Assembly (NCBI GenBank): GCA_045631225.1
Contig: JAZQUG010000031.1
Coordinates: 1-64,000 of the forward strand
Direction: 5' to 3'
DNA: 64,000 nucleotides
From: Fimenecus sp045631225
Lineage (GTDB): Bacteria > Bacillota > Clostridia > Oscillospirales > Acutalibacteraceae
Positions 1 through 7,572 of the stretch are shown here, piece after piece (positions within the stretch are counted from its first letter, which is position 1; the number at the start of each line of letters is the position of its first letter). The translations under genes were made by a program, and so were the position numbers. Under the pieces are notes generated by a model. That model did no database searches. It saw only the letters and a list, made by a program, of their open reading frames with translations, and was not told the origin of the DNA.

Positions 1-1
1 A

Positions 2-1348
2 GCATATCCAGGTTGGAGAGCAACTCCTGCAATCAAGAGAGCTCAGATTCTTTATAAAATCCGTGAACTTATTATCCGTGATATGGAAGAACTCACAATG
101 TGTGTTGCTTGCGAAAACGGTAAAGTATGGGGCGAAGCAGAAGGTGACGTTCTTAAGGCAAAAGAAGGCACAGAACTGGCAACTCAGGTTCCATCTCTTA
201 TGATGGGTGAAAGCCTTATGGATGCTTCATCAGGTTATGATACAGTTAAGTATCGTGAGCCACTCGGTGTTTTCGCAGGTATCGTTCCTGTTAACTTCCC
301 TGCAATGATTCCATTTGGCTGGATGGCTCCAACTTGTATTGCAACAGGTAATACAATGGTTCTTAAGGCAGCATCTCTTACACCAAAGACAGCAATGAAA
401 TTTGCTGCAATTTATAAAGAAGCAGGCGTTCCTGATGGTGTTATTAACGTTGTTACTTGCTCAAGAAACGAAGTTAACACAATTCTTGACCACCCTGATG
501 TTAAGGGTATCACATTCGTAGGCTCAACTCCTGTTGGTCTTAAAGTTTATTCTCGTGCAGCAGCTGCAGGCAAGCGTTGTCAGGCTCTTACTCAGGCTAA
601 GAACCACGCTCTTGTTATGTCAGACTGTGCGCTTGAAAGAACTGTTGCAGGTGTTATCAACTCTGCTTATGGTTGTGCAGGTCAGCGTTGTATGGCTCTT
701 ACTTGCTGTGTTGTTGAAGAAGCAATTGCAGACAAGTTTGTTGCTGAACTCGTTAAACAGGCAAAGAATATTAAGGTTGGTCCATCTTGGGAAAAAGACT
801 CAAAACTCGGACCTATTACATATAAAAAGCATTACGAAGAAGTTCTTGCTGATATCCAGAAGGGTATTGACGAAGGTGCAGAGCTTGTTCTTGACGGTCG
901 TGACGTTAAGGTGGAAGGCTATGAAAACGGCTACTTCATTGGACCTACAATCTTTGACAAGGTTACTGCTGATATGACAATCGGTGATGAAGAAGTATTT
1001 GGACCTGTTCTTTGCATCAAGCGTTGTAAGAACTTTGAAGAAGGTCTTAAAATTATGAACGACAACCCATATGCAAACGGTTCTGTTATTTATACACAGA
1101 GTGGTTATTTTGCACGTCAGTTTGCTCGTTATACAGACGGTGGTCAGGTTGGTATCAACGTTGGTATTCCTGTCCCTGTTGGCTTCTTCCCATTCTCAGG
1201 ACACAAGCAGTCATTCTTTGGTGACCTTCATTGTCTTGGTAAGGATGCATATCGTTTCTACACAGAATCAAAGGCGGTTACACAGCACTGGTTCGATGAA
1301 GAAGAAAAGACAACAACTAATGTTTCAACATGGGACGGTACAATATAA
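2..1348 (+). CDS. iolA: Methylmalonate-semialdehyde dehydrogenase (CoA-acylating), 5'-truncated
   Basis: The frame is open from the first bases of the window, so the true start lies upstream and 448 residues are visible. The protein is an aldehyde dehydrogenase superfamily member. The active-site segment GQRCMA holds the catalytic cysteine. The general-base glutamate region of ordinary aldehyde dehydrogenases is replaced by an AKNHALVM segment, as in methylmalonate/malonate-semialdehyde dehydrogenases. That family converts malonate semialdehyde to acetyl-CoA, the last step of myo-inositol breakdown. The inositol dehydrogenase-like gene directly downstream supports this role over valine catabolism. 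The substrate is inferred from family and context. Confidence 0.85.
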   Translation, partial: AYPGWRATPAIKRAQILYKIRELIIRDMEELTMCVACENGKVWGEAEGDVLKAKEGTELATQVPSLMMGESLMDASSGYDTVKYREPLGVFAGIVPVNFPAMIPFGWMAPTCIATGNTMVLKAASLTPKTAMKFAAIYKEAGVPDGVINVVTCSRNEVNTILDHPDVKGITFVGSTPVGLKVYSRAAAAGKRCQALTQAKNHALVMSDCALERTVAGVINSAYGCAGQRCMALTCCVVEEAIADKFVAELVKQAKNIKVGPSWEKDSKLGPITYKKHYEEVLADIQKGIDEGAELVLDGRDVKVEGYENGYFIGPTIFDKVTADMTIGDEEVFGPVLCIKRCKNFEEGLKIMNDNPYANGSVIYTQSGYFARQFARYTDGGQVGINVGIPVPVGFFPFSGHKQSFFGDLHCLGKDAYRFYTESKAVTQHWFDEEEKTTTNVSTWDGTI

Positions 1349-1386
1349 TTTGTGTCGTTTGAATGAAGGATATCTAAATATGATAA

Positions 1387-1461
1387 TGTCATTCTGAGCG
1401 TAGCAAAGAATCTCTTTCACCTTTATTGAGATTCTTCGTCGTTACACTCCTCAGAATGACA
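1387..1461. repeat. Palindromic intergenic repeat element (75 bp)
   Basis: A perfect 12-bp inverted pair, TGTCATTCTGAG at 1387-1398 and CTCAGAATGACA at 1450-1461, encloses a second pair, AAGAATCTC at 1406-1414 and GAGATTCTT at 1428-1436. The element lies between iolA and iolG and has no coding capacity. It looks like a small non-autonomous REP- or MITE-like repeat. It could also act as an mRNA hairpin separating the expression of the two genes. Confidence 0.75.
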
Positions 1462-1499
1462 CCAACATAGTTATAAAATCACATAAAGGAGAAATTATT

Positions 1500-2507
1500 A
1501 TGCTTAAAATTGGTATTATCGGTGCTGGCCGTATTGGTAAAGTTCACCTTGAATCAATCACATATCACGTAAAGGGTGCTGAAGTTGTTGCAATCGCAGA
1601 CCCATTTATGAATGACGAAACAAAGGCTTTCTGTGAAGGCTTTGGTGTAGAAAAAATCTACACAGATTACACAAAAATCATTGAAGACAAAGACATTGAT
1701 GCAGTTCTTGTTTGCTCATCAACTGATACTCATGCTCCAATTTCTATTGAAGCAATCAATGCCGGTAAACACGTTTTCTGTGAAAAGCCACTTGCAAACA
1801 CAGTTGACAAGATTATTGAAATCGCAGATGCTCTCAAAGCACATCCTGAATGCAAATTCCAGGTAGGTTTCAACCGTCGTTTTGACCATAACTTTGCAGC
1901 AGTTCGTAAAGCTTATGATGAAGGCAAAATCGGTGAAGCACAGATTCTTAAAATCACATCTCGTGACCCACAGGCACCACCAGTTGGCTACTGTGCAGCA
2001 AGCATCTTCCTCGATATGACAATTCACGATTTCGATATGGCTTGCTTCCTTACAAACAGCGATGTTGAAGAGCTTTATGTTTATGCAGATGCTCTTATCA
2101 ATCCTGGTATCCGTGAATACGGTGATTTCGATACAGCAATCATTTCTATGAAAATGGAAAATGGTGCTCTTGCAGTTATCGACAACTCTCGTCAGGCTAT
2201 GTATGGTTATGACCAGAGAGCAGAACTTTTTGGTTCAAAGGGTATGGTTGCAACTGCTAACGACACACTTTCAACAGCTGTTATTGCAGATGCTAACGGT
2301 GTAACAGGTGAAAAACCACTCTATTTCTTCCTTGAAAGATATATGGGTTCATTCGCAGAAGAAGTTAGACAGTTTGTTGACTGCTGTGCAAACGACAAGG
2401 AAACTCCTGTTGGTATCCACGCAGGTTTACAGTCAGTTAAGATTGCTCTTGCTGCTGAAAAATCAGCAAACGAAGGCAGACCTGTTAAACTCGCAGAAAT
2501 TCAGTAA
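1500..2507 (+). CDS. iolG: Inositol 2-dehydrogenase (Gfo/Idh/MocA family)
   Basis: A 335-residue NAD-dependent oxidoreductase. The N-terminal Rossmann fold carries GAGRIGKVH at residues 7-15, and the family motif CEKPLAN sits near residues 94-100. The remainder is the C-terminal beta-sheet domain (FNRRFDHNF, then TIHDFDMA). IolG oxidises myo-inositol to scyllo-inosose, the first step of inositol catabolism. The AGGAG ribosome binding site precedes the ATG. It follows iolA, separated by a palindromic element, and ends at a strong hairpin. Scyllo-inositol dehydrogenases of the same family cannot be excluded. Confidence 0.8.
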   Translation: MLKIGIIGAGRIGKVHLESITYHVKGAEVVAIADPFMNDETKAFCEGFGVEKIYTDYTKIIEDKDIDAVLVCSSTDTHAPISIEAINAGKHVFCEKPLANTVDKIIEIADALKAHPECKFQVGFNRRFDHNFAAVRKAYDEGKIGEAQILKITSRDPQAPPVGYCAASIFLDMTIHDFDMACFLTNSDVEELYVYADALINPGIREYGDFDTAIISMKMENGALAVIDNSRQAMYGYDQRAELFGSKGMVATANDTLSTAVIADANGVTGEKPLYFFLERYMGSFAEEVRQFVDCCANDKETPVGIHAGLQSVKIALAAEKSANEGRPVKLAEIQ

Positions 2508-2515
2508 TTACATAA

Positions 2516-2547
2516 ATATGGCGGGGTTTTACCTCGCTATATTTTTA
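2516..2547 (+). terminator. Rho-independent terminator after iolG
   Basis: The stem ATATGGCGGGG (2516-2526) pairs with CCTCGCTATAT (2532-2542), with one G-T wobble, and is followed by a T-rich tail. The same style of GC-rich hairpin closes several other genes in this window. Confidence 0.8.
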
Positions 2548-2566
2548 GGGTGTCTTAAATTGGGTG

Positions 2567-2646
2567 TTGTAGGGGACGGAGACCTCGACGTCCCGCAAAT
2601 TTAGATGCAAACTGATTACGGGCTGCCGAGTCGTCAGCCCCTACAA
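2567..2646. repeat. Palindromic intergenic repeat element (80 bp)
   Basis: Terminal inverted repeats TTGTAGGGG (2567-2575) and CCCCTACAA (2638-2646) flank two internal hairpins: GGGACG/CGTCCC at 2573-2594 and GGGCTG/CAGCCC at 2620-2640. It is noticeably GC-richer than its surroundings and non-coding. It resembles a small non-autonomous mobile element. Confidence 0.75.
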
Positions 2647-2680
2647 AAATCAAATTACAAAATATAAAGGAAGATTAATT

Positions 2681-3151
2681 ATGTCTATAGAAAAAGGCAG
2701 AGAATATTTCCGTCAGTTCGGTATGGAAGACAGAGTTCAGGAATTTGAGGTTTCGAGCGCAACAGTTGAGCTTGCAGCACAGGCTTTAGGCGTTGAGGGT
2801 GCAAGGATTGCAAAAACTCTCTCATTTATGGTGGGAGAACAGCCAATTCTTATCCTTATGGCAGGTGATGTTAAGGTTGACAACTCTAAATATAAAGGAT
2901 TTTTCCACACAAAAGCAAAAATGATGTCACCTGAACAGCTTGAAGAATTTGTAGGTCATCAGATTGGTGGCGTTTGTCCTTTTGGTATTAAAGATGGTGT
3001 CGAAGTTTACCTCGATGAGTCGATGAAACGATTTGAGACTGTTTTCCCTGCTGTTGGTAGCTCAAATAGTGCCATTGAACTTACAATCCCTGAATTAGAA
3101 CAATACTCAAACTATAAAGAATGGGTAGAAGTATCAAAACCAATTGAATAA
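2681..3151 (+). CDS. YbaK/EbsC-family aminoacyl-tRNA deacylase
   Basis: A 156-residue single-domain protein of the YbaK/ProX editing family, which hydrolyses mischarged aminoacyl-tRNA such as Cys-tRNA-Pro or Ala-tRNA-Pro. The family's conserved lysine is at residue 45 in ARIAKTLSF. The conserved GGVCPFG segment and a C-terminal VGSSNSAIELT stretch are also present. The gene is preceded by AAAGGA and followed by a good terminator, so it is probably monocistronic. The exact tRNA specificity cannot be told from sequence. Confidence 0.8.
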   Translation: MSIEKGREYFRQFGMEDRVQEFEVSSATVELAAQALGVEGARIAKTLSFMVGEQPILILMAGDVKVDNSKYKGFFHTKAKMMSPEQLEEFVGHQIGGVCPFGIKDGVEVYLDESMKRFETVFPAVGSSNSAIELTIPELEQYSNYKEWVEVSKPIE

Positions 3152-3167
3152 ATGCAAACGCAAAACT

Positions 3168-3199
3168 AAAGGACGATTCATCACGAACCGTCCTTTTTA
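3168..3199 (+). terminator. Rho-independent terminator
   Basis: AAAGGACG pairs with CGTCCTTT across a loop that itself contains TTC/GAA, followed by a T-run. It closes the YbaK-type gene. Confidence 0.8.
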
Positions 3200-3247
3200 T
3201 TATCTGTAATGTCAAAAAATCGCTCTTATATTTGTCTATTTCTCGCA

Positions 3248-3276
3248 TTTACTTAAAGAATTAAAAAGTTTATAAT
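3248..3276 (+). promoter_or_regulatory. Vegetative promoter for the ATP-grasp/alpha-E/transglutaminase operon
   Basis: TTTACT at 3248-3253 and TATAAT at 3271-3276, with a 17-bp spacer. The site lies about 40 bases before the first gene of the trio. Confidence 0.7.
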
Positions 3277-3316
3277 TATAATGTATATTTATATTTAAGT
3301 TTCGGGAGTGATAAAT

Positions 3317-4630
3317 TTGTACGGACTTATAGAACATACAGACGAAATAAACCGACTTTTAGCACGATATGGTGTTAAATTCGGTATCTATAAAAACAAT
3401 GTATTCAACGAACGTCTTTTTCCGTTTGATGCTGTACCTCGTATTATTTCAAAGGATGAGTTTGATTACCTTGAAAGAGGACTTAAACAGCGTGTAAAAG
3501 CACTCAATATATTCTTAAAAGACATTTACACTAAAAAGCAGATTATCAAGGACAAGATTATTCCTGAAGAATTTGTTTACGGTGCAGCAGGATATATGAT
3601 GGAGTGTGAGGGTGCAGTTCCGCCAAAGGATGTTTTTGCTCATATTTCAGGTATCGACCTTGTTCAGGGAAATGATATGAGATGGTATGTTTTGGAGGAT
3701 AATCTTCGTGTGCCATCAGGTGCATCATATCCTATGATTGCAAGGGAACTCTGTCGTCGAGCAAGTCCTGACACATTCCGTGCAAATACAGTTGTGGATA
3801 ATCGTAATTACGGTGACTTGCTCCGTAATGCTCTCGATTATGTCAACACAGGCGGAATCAATGTGGTTTTGACTCCCGGTAGATTCAACTCAGCATTCTT
3901 TGAACATTCATATCTTGCTGAAAAGACAGGTGCAGTTTTTGCAATGCCTCAGGATTTGTTTGTTGAGGGTAATGTGCTTTATTATAACGAATATTCAGGT
4001 AGCAGAAAACGAGTTGGCGCAGTTTATCGCAGAATAAACGACGACTTTATGGACCCGATGACATTCCGTGCAGACTCTCTTTTAGGTGTTCCTCATATTA
4101 TGGATGCTTACAGAGCAGGTAATGTGGCACTTGTCAATGCTCCCGGTAACAGCGTTGCTGATGATAAGGGAATTTACTATTATGTTCCTGCCATGATTAA
4201 ATATTATCTTGGTGAAGAACCCATTCTTTCAAATGCTCCTACATATCTGCCATTCTATCCTGAGGATATGAAATATGTTCTTGATAATATTCAGAAGCTT
4301 GTTATTAAGGATGTTGCTGAATCAGGTGGCTACGGTGTTGTTTTCGGAAGTGAATTATCTCTCGAAAGAGTATATGAATTAAAGAAAATGATTCAGAAAG
4401 AACCTCGAAGATTTATAGCACAAGAGGTTATTCAGTTCAATGACCTTAAGGTAGTTGAAAATGGTGCCTGGACTGAAAGAAAAGCAGATTTACGCGCATT
4501 TGTTCTTACAGGTGAAGAGCCTGTTGTATGGAAATCAGGACTTACAAGATTTTCAAAGGATGCGAATTCATTCGTAGTTAATTCTTCACAGGGAGGAGGC
4601 TTTAAAGACACATGGGTGTTATCTCGATAA
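3317..4630 (+). CDS. Circularly permuted ATP-grasp family protein (COG2308 type)
   Basis: About 437 residues. Recognisable family segments include YVLEDNLRVPSG, LTPGRFNSAFFEH, ALVNAPGNSVADDK and the C-terminal SQGGGFKDTWVL. The family is predicted to be an ATP-dependent carboxylate-amine ligase making a peptide-like modification; its substrate is unknown. A GTG at 3308 is in frame, but the GGGAG motif (3304-3308) overlaps it, whereas TTG at 3317 is correctly spaced, so TTG is preferred. It overlaps the alpha-E gene by 19 bases, with the transglutaminase immediately after, a recurrent three-gene neighbourhood. Confidence 0.8.
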   Translation: MYGLIEHTDEINRLLARYGVKFGIYKNNVFNERLFPFDAVPRIISKDEFDYLERGLKQRVKALNIFLKDIYTKKQIIKDKIIPEEFVYGAAGYMMECEGAVPPKDVFAHISGIDLVQGNDMRWYVLEDNLRVPSGASYPMIARELCRRASPDTFRANTVVDNRNYGDLLRNALDYVNTGGINVVLTPGRFNSAFFEHSYLAEKTGAVFAMPQDLFVEGNVLYYNEYSGSRKRVGAVYRRINDDFMDPMTFRADSLLGVPHIMDAYRAGNVALVNAPGNSVADDKGIYYYVPAMIKYYLGEEPILSNAPTYLPFYPEDMKYVLDNIQKLVIKDVAESGGYGVVFGSELSLERVYELKKMIQKEPRRFIAQEVIQFNDLKVVENGAWTERKADLRAFVLTGEEPVVWKSGLTRFSKDANSFVVNSSQGGGFKDTWVLSR

Positions 4631-5298
4631 AATCAAGTGACAATCTTTTCTGGCTTGGTCGTTATGTGGAACGAGTTTTCACTACTCTTAAAGCCTTTAC
4701 TGAATGTTACGATATTATGATAGATGTAAATGACGAAGAATATATTAATTTCTGTCGTCGTCTCGGAATTGCTAATAATTACTCCTGTCGTCAGGAATTT
4801 ATAAGTTCATTCCTTTTTGATTCAAATGACCCTGCATCAATTTATTCAAGCCTTCTTCACGCTTATGACAATGCAGTTGAAATGAGAAATGTAATCAGCT
4901 CCGACACTCTTGCATATCTTCAACTTGCAGTTGACATTATGGAAAAAAGCAGTAGCAGTAATGCACCTCTTCTTAAAGTTCAGGAGGTAACAGACTGGAT
5001 TTTTGCATTCTGGGGTAGTGCTGACGACAACATTGAAGCAGAGGTTTCAAGAAATATCCTGAAATTCGGAAGAAGCATTGAAAGACTCGATTTATACACA
5101 AGACTTGATTATCCCGTTGAGATGTTGAGAAAAGAATTTTCAATAATGCTTAACCGACTTTATAAAGTGGGAATTGATTTTAATTCTCATTCAATAGAAC
5201 GCCTTTCAAGAATGATTCTTGAAGAAGATGATTATGTGCCATACAGAATTTCAATTCAGAATGAATTGGCACAATTATTTATAACGGGAGTGATGTAA
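4612..5298 (+). CDS. Alpha-E domain protein (COG2307/DUF403 type)
   Basis: A 228-residue, mostly helical protein beginning with the family's SSDNLFWLGRYVER-like segment. Further helices include ARNILKFGRSIERLDLYTR-type motifs near residues 150-170. It is shorter than the roughly 300 residues common in this family. No catalytic residues are known for alpha-E; it is thought to partner the ATP-grasp ligase. The start overlaps the upstream gene, and the stop is one base before the transglutaminase start, indicating tight translational coupling. Confidence 0.75.
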   Translation: MGVISIKSSDNLFWLGRYVERVFTTLKAFTECYDIMIDVNDEEYINFCRRLGIANNYSCRQEFISSFLFDSNDPASIYSSLLHAYDNAVEMRNVISSDTLAYLQLAVDIMEKSSSSNAPLLKVQEVTDWIFAFWGSADDNIEAEVSRNILKFGRSIERLDLYTRLDYPVEMLRKEFSIMLNRLYKVGIDFNSHSIERLSRMILEEDDYVPYRISIQNELAQLFITGVM

Positions 5299-5299
5299 T

Positions 5300-6076
5300 A
5301 TGGCAATATTGGATTTTACATATAATATGTCAATCAAGTTTTCTCTTCCTGTTGTAAAACATTGTTATACTCTTCGTTGCATTCCTCTCGAATGTGAAAA
5401 TCAGCATATTGAGGATATTAAGGTGACAGTTTTTCCTGAAAATGAATTGACATATTCAAGTGACGGCTTTGGTAATATTCTTGTAACAGACAGAATTGTT
5501 ACAATGCACAACGAATTTACAGTTGATGTTACGGGCACAGTAACAACAGGAGAGCACATAACTCCTGAAGATGACCTTAATCCTGTTTACAAATATCCAA
5601 CACATTTCACAAAATGCGGTGCAGAGCTTGAAAAAATGTTTGACCGTATTCAGGTTGGCATTTCTGACGATGCAGTTGATACGGCTTTGAAATTTACAAG
5701 AGCTATCCGTGCAAATATTGTATATAAATCAGGTTCAACAAGCGTTATAACAACAGCAGAAGAAGCACTTCTCAATGGTGCAGGTGTTTGTCAGGACTAT
5801 TCTCATATTTTACTGGCACTTTTACGAAAAGCAGGAATCCCATCACGTTATGTGGTTGGTATGATGGTTGGTGAGGGCGAAACTCACGCTTGGGTTGAGG
5901 TTTATCACGAAGGCTCATGGCACGGTGTTGACCCGACAAACAACAGACTTGCTGACGAAAATTATATTATTATCAGTCGTGGTCGTGATTTTGCAGATTG
6001 TGGCATTAACCGTGGCCTTCTGACAGGTGGCGGAATGCAGACACAAACTGTAAGCTTAAAGGTAACAAAAAGGTAA
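5300..6076 (+). CDS. Transglutaminase-like cysteine peptidase/ligase (COG1305 type)
   Basis: A 258-residue cytoplasmic protein without a signal peptide. An N-terminal beta-rich domain is followed by the papain-fold transglutaminase core. The catalytic Cys is in GVCQDYSHI, the His in ETHAWVEVY and the Asp in HGVDPTNN. It is the third gene of the ATP-grasp/alpha-E/transglutaminase set, where it is predicted to cleave or exchange the isopeptide or peptide products of the ligase. No Anbu-type proteasome-like peptidase, found in some related clusters, is seen next to it. Confidence 0.8.
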   Translation: MAILDFTYNMSIKFSLPVVKHCYTLRCIPLECENQHIEDIKVTVFPENELTYSSDGFGNILVTDRIVTMHNEFTVDVTGTVTTGEHITPEDDLNPVYKYPTHFTKCGAELEKMFDRIQVGISDDAVDTALKFTRAIRANIVYKSGSTSVITTAEEALLNGAGVCQDYSHILLALLRKAGIPSRYVVGMMVGEGETHAWVEVYHEGSWHGVDPTNNRLADENYIIISRGRDFADCGINRGLLTGGGMQTQTVSLKVTKR

Positions 6077-6142
6077 TTAGTGTGAAAAATCACGCTAATT
6101 TGATTGTATGTCCCTCAAAATTTATAATATACAAATTTTGAG
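6075..6142 (+). terminator. Tandem hairpins after the transglutaminase gene
   Basis: The first hairpin pairs AATTAGTGTG (6075-6084) with CACGCTAATT (6091-6100). The second is a perfect 10-bp stem, CTCAAAATTT (6114-6123) with AAATTTTGAG (6133-6142). No long T-run follows, so termination efficiency is uncertain. Both may be part of the structured intergenic region that continues to 6234. Confidence 0.45.
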
Positions 6143-6150
6143 ATGGACGA

Positions 6151-6234
6151 AATTTCCATCACGCCTTGTCCGGCTACAGCAAGGAATGATGCTCTGTTTT
6201 TTACAAATTTGCAGCCGGAAAGGCTATGGAAATT
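6151..6234. repeat. Long imperfect inverted repeat overlapping a possible start codon
   Basis: The two arms pair in register: AATTTCCAT (6151-6159) with ATGGAAATT (6226-6234), GCCTT (6163-6167) with AAGGC (6220-6224), and CCGGCT (6170-6175) with AGCCGG (6213-6218). The apical region contains a smaller hairpin, ACAG..CTGT with AGCA..TGCT. It could be a palindromic mobile element or a 5' leader structure masking the in-frame ATG at 6226. Confidence 0.6.
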
Positions 6235-6237
6235 ATT

Positions 6238-7020
6238 ATGGATATTGGTTTATCATCCGCCTGTTTTTATCCTCTTGAAACGGAAAAATCTATTGTCAGA
6301 GCAGGAGAAACAGGTGTAAAGACAATTGAAATTTTTATGAATGCTGATTCGGAATTTGAACCTGCATTTGTAAAGAATATGGCAGATATCTGTAAGTCCT
6401 ATGGTATGAAGGTATCTTCAGTTCATACTATGGGTTCATTTACCGAGTCTTATCATCTTTTCAGTTCATACAAACGAAGATTTTTTGAGGCAAAGGATAC
6501 ATCATTCAAAAGACATTTTGATGTTATGCATACTCTTGGTGCTGAATTTTTAGTGCTCCACGGCATAAAAAAGCCCGGCAGTATTCCTGATGAGGAATAT
6601 TTTGACCGCTTTGGTGAACTGACACTTATGGGTAAATCAGAAGGATTTAAGGTCTGTCAGGAAAATGTTGTTCATTACCGAAGCGAAAATCCTGATTTCA
6701 TGCTTCGTATGGGTGAATATATCGGTGACAATTTCAATATGGTCTTTGATATAAAGCAATCAATAAGAACAGGTATCAATCCTTTTGAATTTGCTGAGAA
6801 ATTGCATAAGTATATAAAGCATATTCATATAAGTGACCATAACGACACAAACGATTGCTTTGTTCCTTGTAAAAACGGCACTTTTGACTTCAAGAAATTT
6901 TTTGATATGATGAAATCATTTGGTTATACCGGTGATTTTATCGTTGAATTGTATGAAAATGGCTTTGAAAGTGATGAAGAACTGACTTTTGCAGTGAAAG
7001 AACTTAAAAAATTACTATAA
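6238..7020 (+). CDS. TIM-barrel sugar-phosphate isomerase/epimerase family protein
   Basis: About 260 residues with the xylose-isomerase-like/AP-endonuclease-2 TIM-barrel pattern. SVHTMG carries a histidine, EFLVLHG another, CQENVVHY a glutamate, FDIKQSI an aspartate, HIHISDH paired histidines and FIVELYENG a C-terminal glutamate. These are typical divalent-metal ligands of the family. The substrate is unknown; a role in sugar or inositol-derivative metabolism is possible. ATG at 6226 is also in frame but lies inside the right arm of the inverted repeat with a poorly spaced ribosome site, so ATG at 6238 is chosen with moderate confidence. Confidence 0.7.
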   Translation: MDIGLSSACFYPLETEKSIVRAGETGVKTIEIFMNADSEFEPAFVKNMADICKSYGMKVSSVHTMGSFTESYHLFSSYKRRFFEAKDTSFKRHFDVMHTLGAEFLVLHGIKKPGSIPDEEYFDRFGELTLMGKSEGFKVCQENVVHYRSENPDFMLRMGEYIGDNFNMVFDIKQSIRTGINPFEFAEKLHKYIKHIHISDHNDTNDCFVPCKNGTFDFKKFFDMMKSFGYTGDFIVELYENGFESDEELTFAVKELKKLL

Positions 7021-7054
7021 AACCTTTACTTTGTGGTTTAAAGTGTGTTACAAT

Positions 7055-7066
7055 ACTATATATAGT
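7055..7066. promoter_or_regulatory. NrdR box upstream of nrdR
   Basis: ACTATATATAGT is a perfect 12-bp palindrome matching the core of the NrdR operator. It overlaps or follows a likely -10 (TACAAT at 7049-7054) and lies 24 bases before the nrdR start. This suggests autoregulation. A clear second box was not seen. Confidence 0.65.
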
Positions 7067-7089
7067 TTGGAAAAATAGGAAGTGTTCTT

Positions 7090-7545
7090 ATGAAATGTCC
7101 TTTTTGCGGATTTGAAGAAAGTAAAGTTATCGACTCTCGTCCAACTGATGAGGGTGAAAAGATTCGTCGTCGTCGTGAGTGTATGAAATGTACAAAAAGA
7201 TTTACTACTTACGAGATAATTGAAAATGTTCCGATTCTTGTTGTTAAAAAGGATAAGAATCGTGAAGTATTTGACCGTAGTAAACTTATTAAGGGTATGC
7301 TTACTGCTTGTGAAAAGCGTCCTGTTTCAATTGAAACTATTGAACGAGCAGTTGACGAAATCGAAACAACTCTTCAGAATTCTCTTGACCGTGAAGTTAC
7401 AAGTGTGCGTATCGGTGAGCTTGTAATGGATAAGCTTAAGGAAATTGACCAGGTTGCTTATGTCCGTTTTGCTTCAGTTTACAAGCAGTTCAAGGACGTA
7501 AATGCATTTATGGAAGAGCTTTCAAGCTTCCTTGATAAAAAATAA
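7090..7545 (+). CDS. nrdR: Transcriptional repressor NrdR
   Basis: A 151-residue protein of standard length. The N-terminal zinc ribbon has Cys3, Cys6, Cys31 and Cys34, with the arginine-rich RRRRE stretch before the second pair. It is followed by the ATP-cone domain (VVKKDKNREVFDRSKLIKG onward). NrdR senses ATP/dATP and represses ribonucleotide reductase genes by binding NrdR boxes. A palindromic NrdR box lies in its own upstream region. No nrd genes occur in the window. Confidence 0.95.
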   Translation: MKCPFCGFEESKVIDSRPTDEGEKIRRRRECMKCTKRFTTYEIIENVPILVVKKDKNREVFDRSKLIKGMLTACEKRPVSIETIERAVDEIETTLQNSLDREVTSVRIGELVMDKLKEIDQVAYVRFASVYKQFKDVNAFMEELSSFLDKK

Positions 7546-7572
7546 AACAGAACAATTTTACGAGGTGTTATT

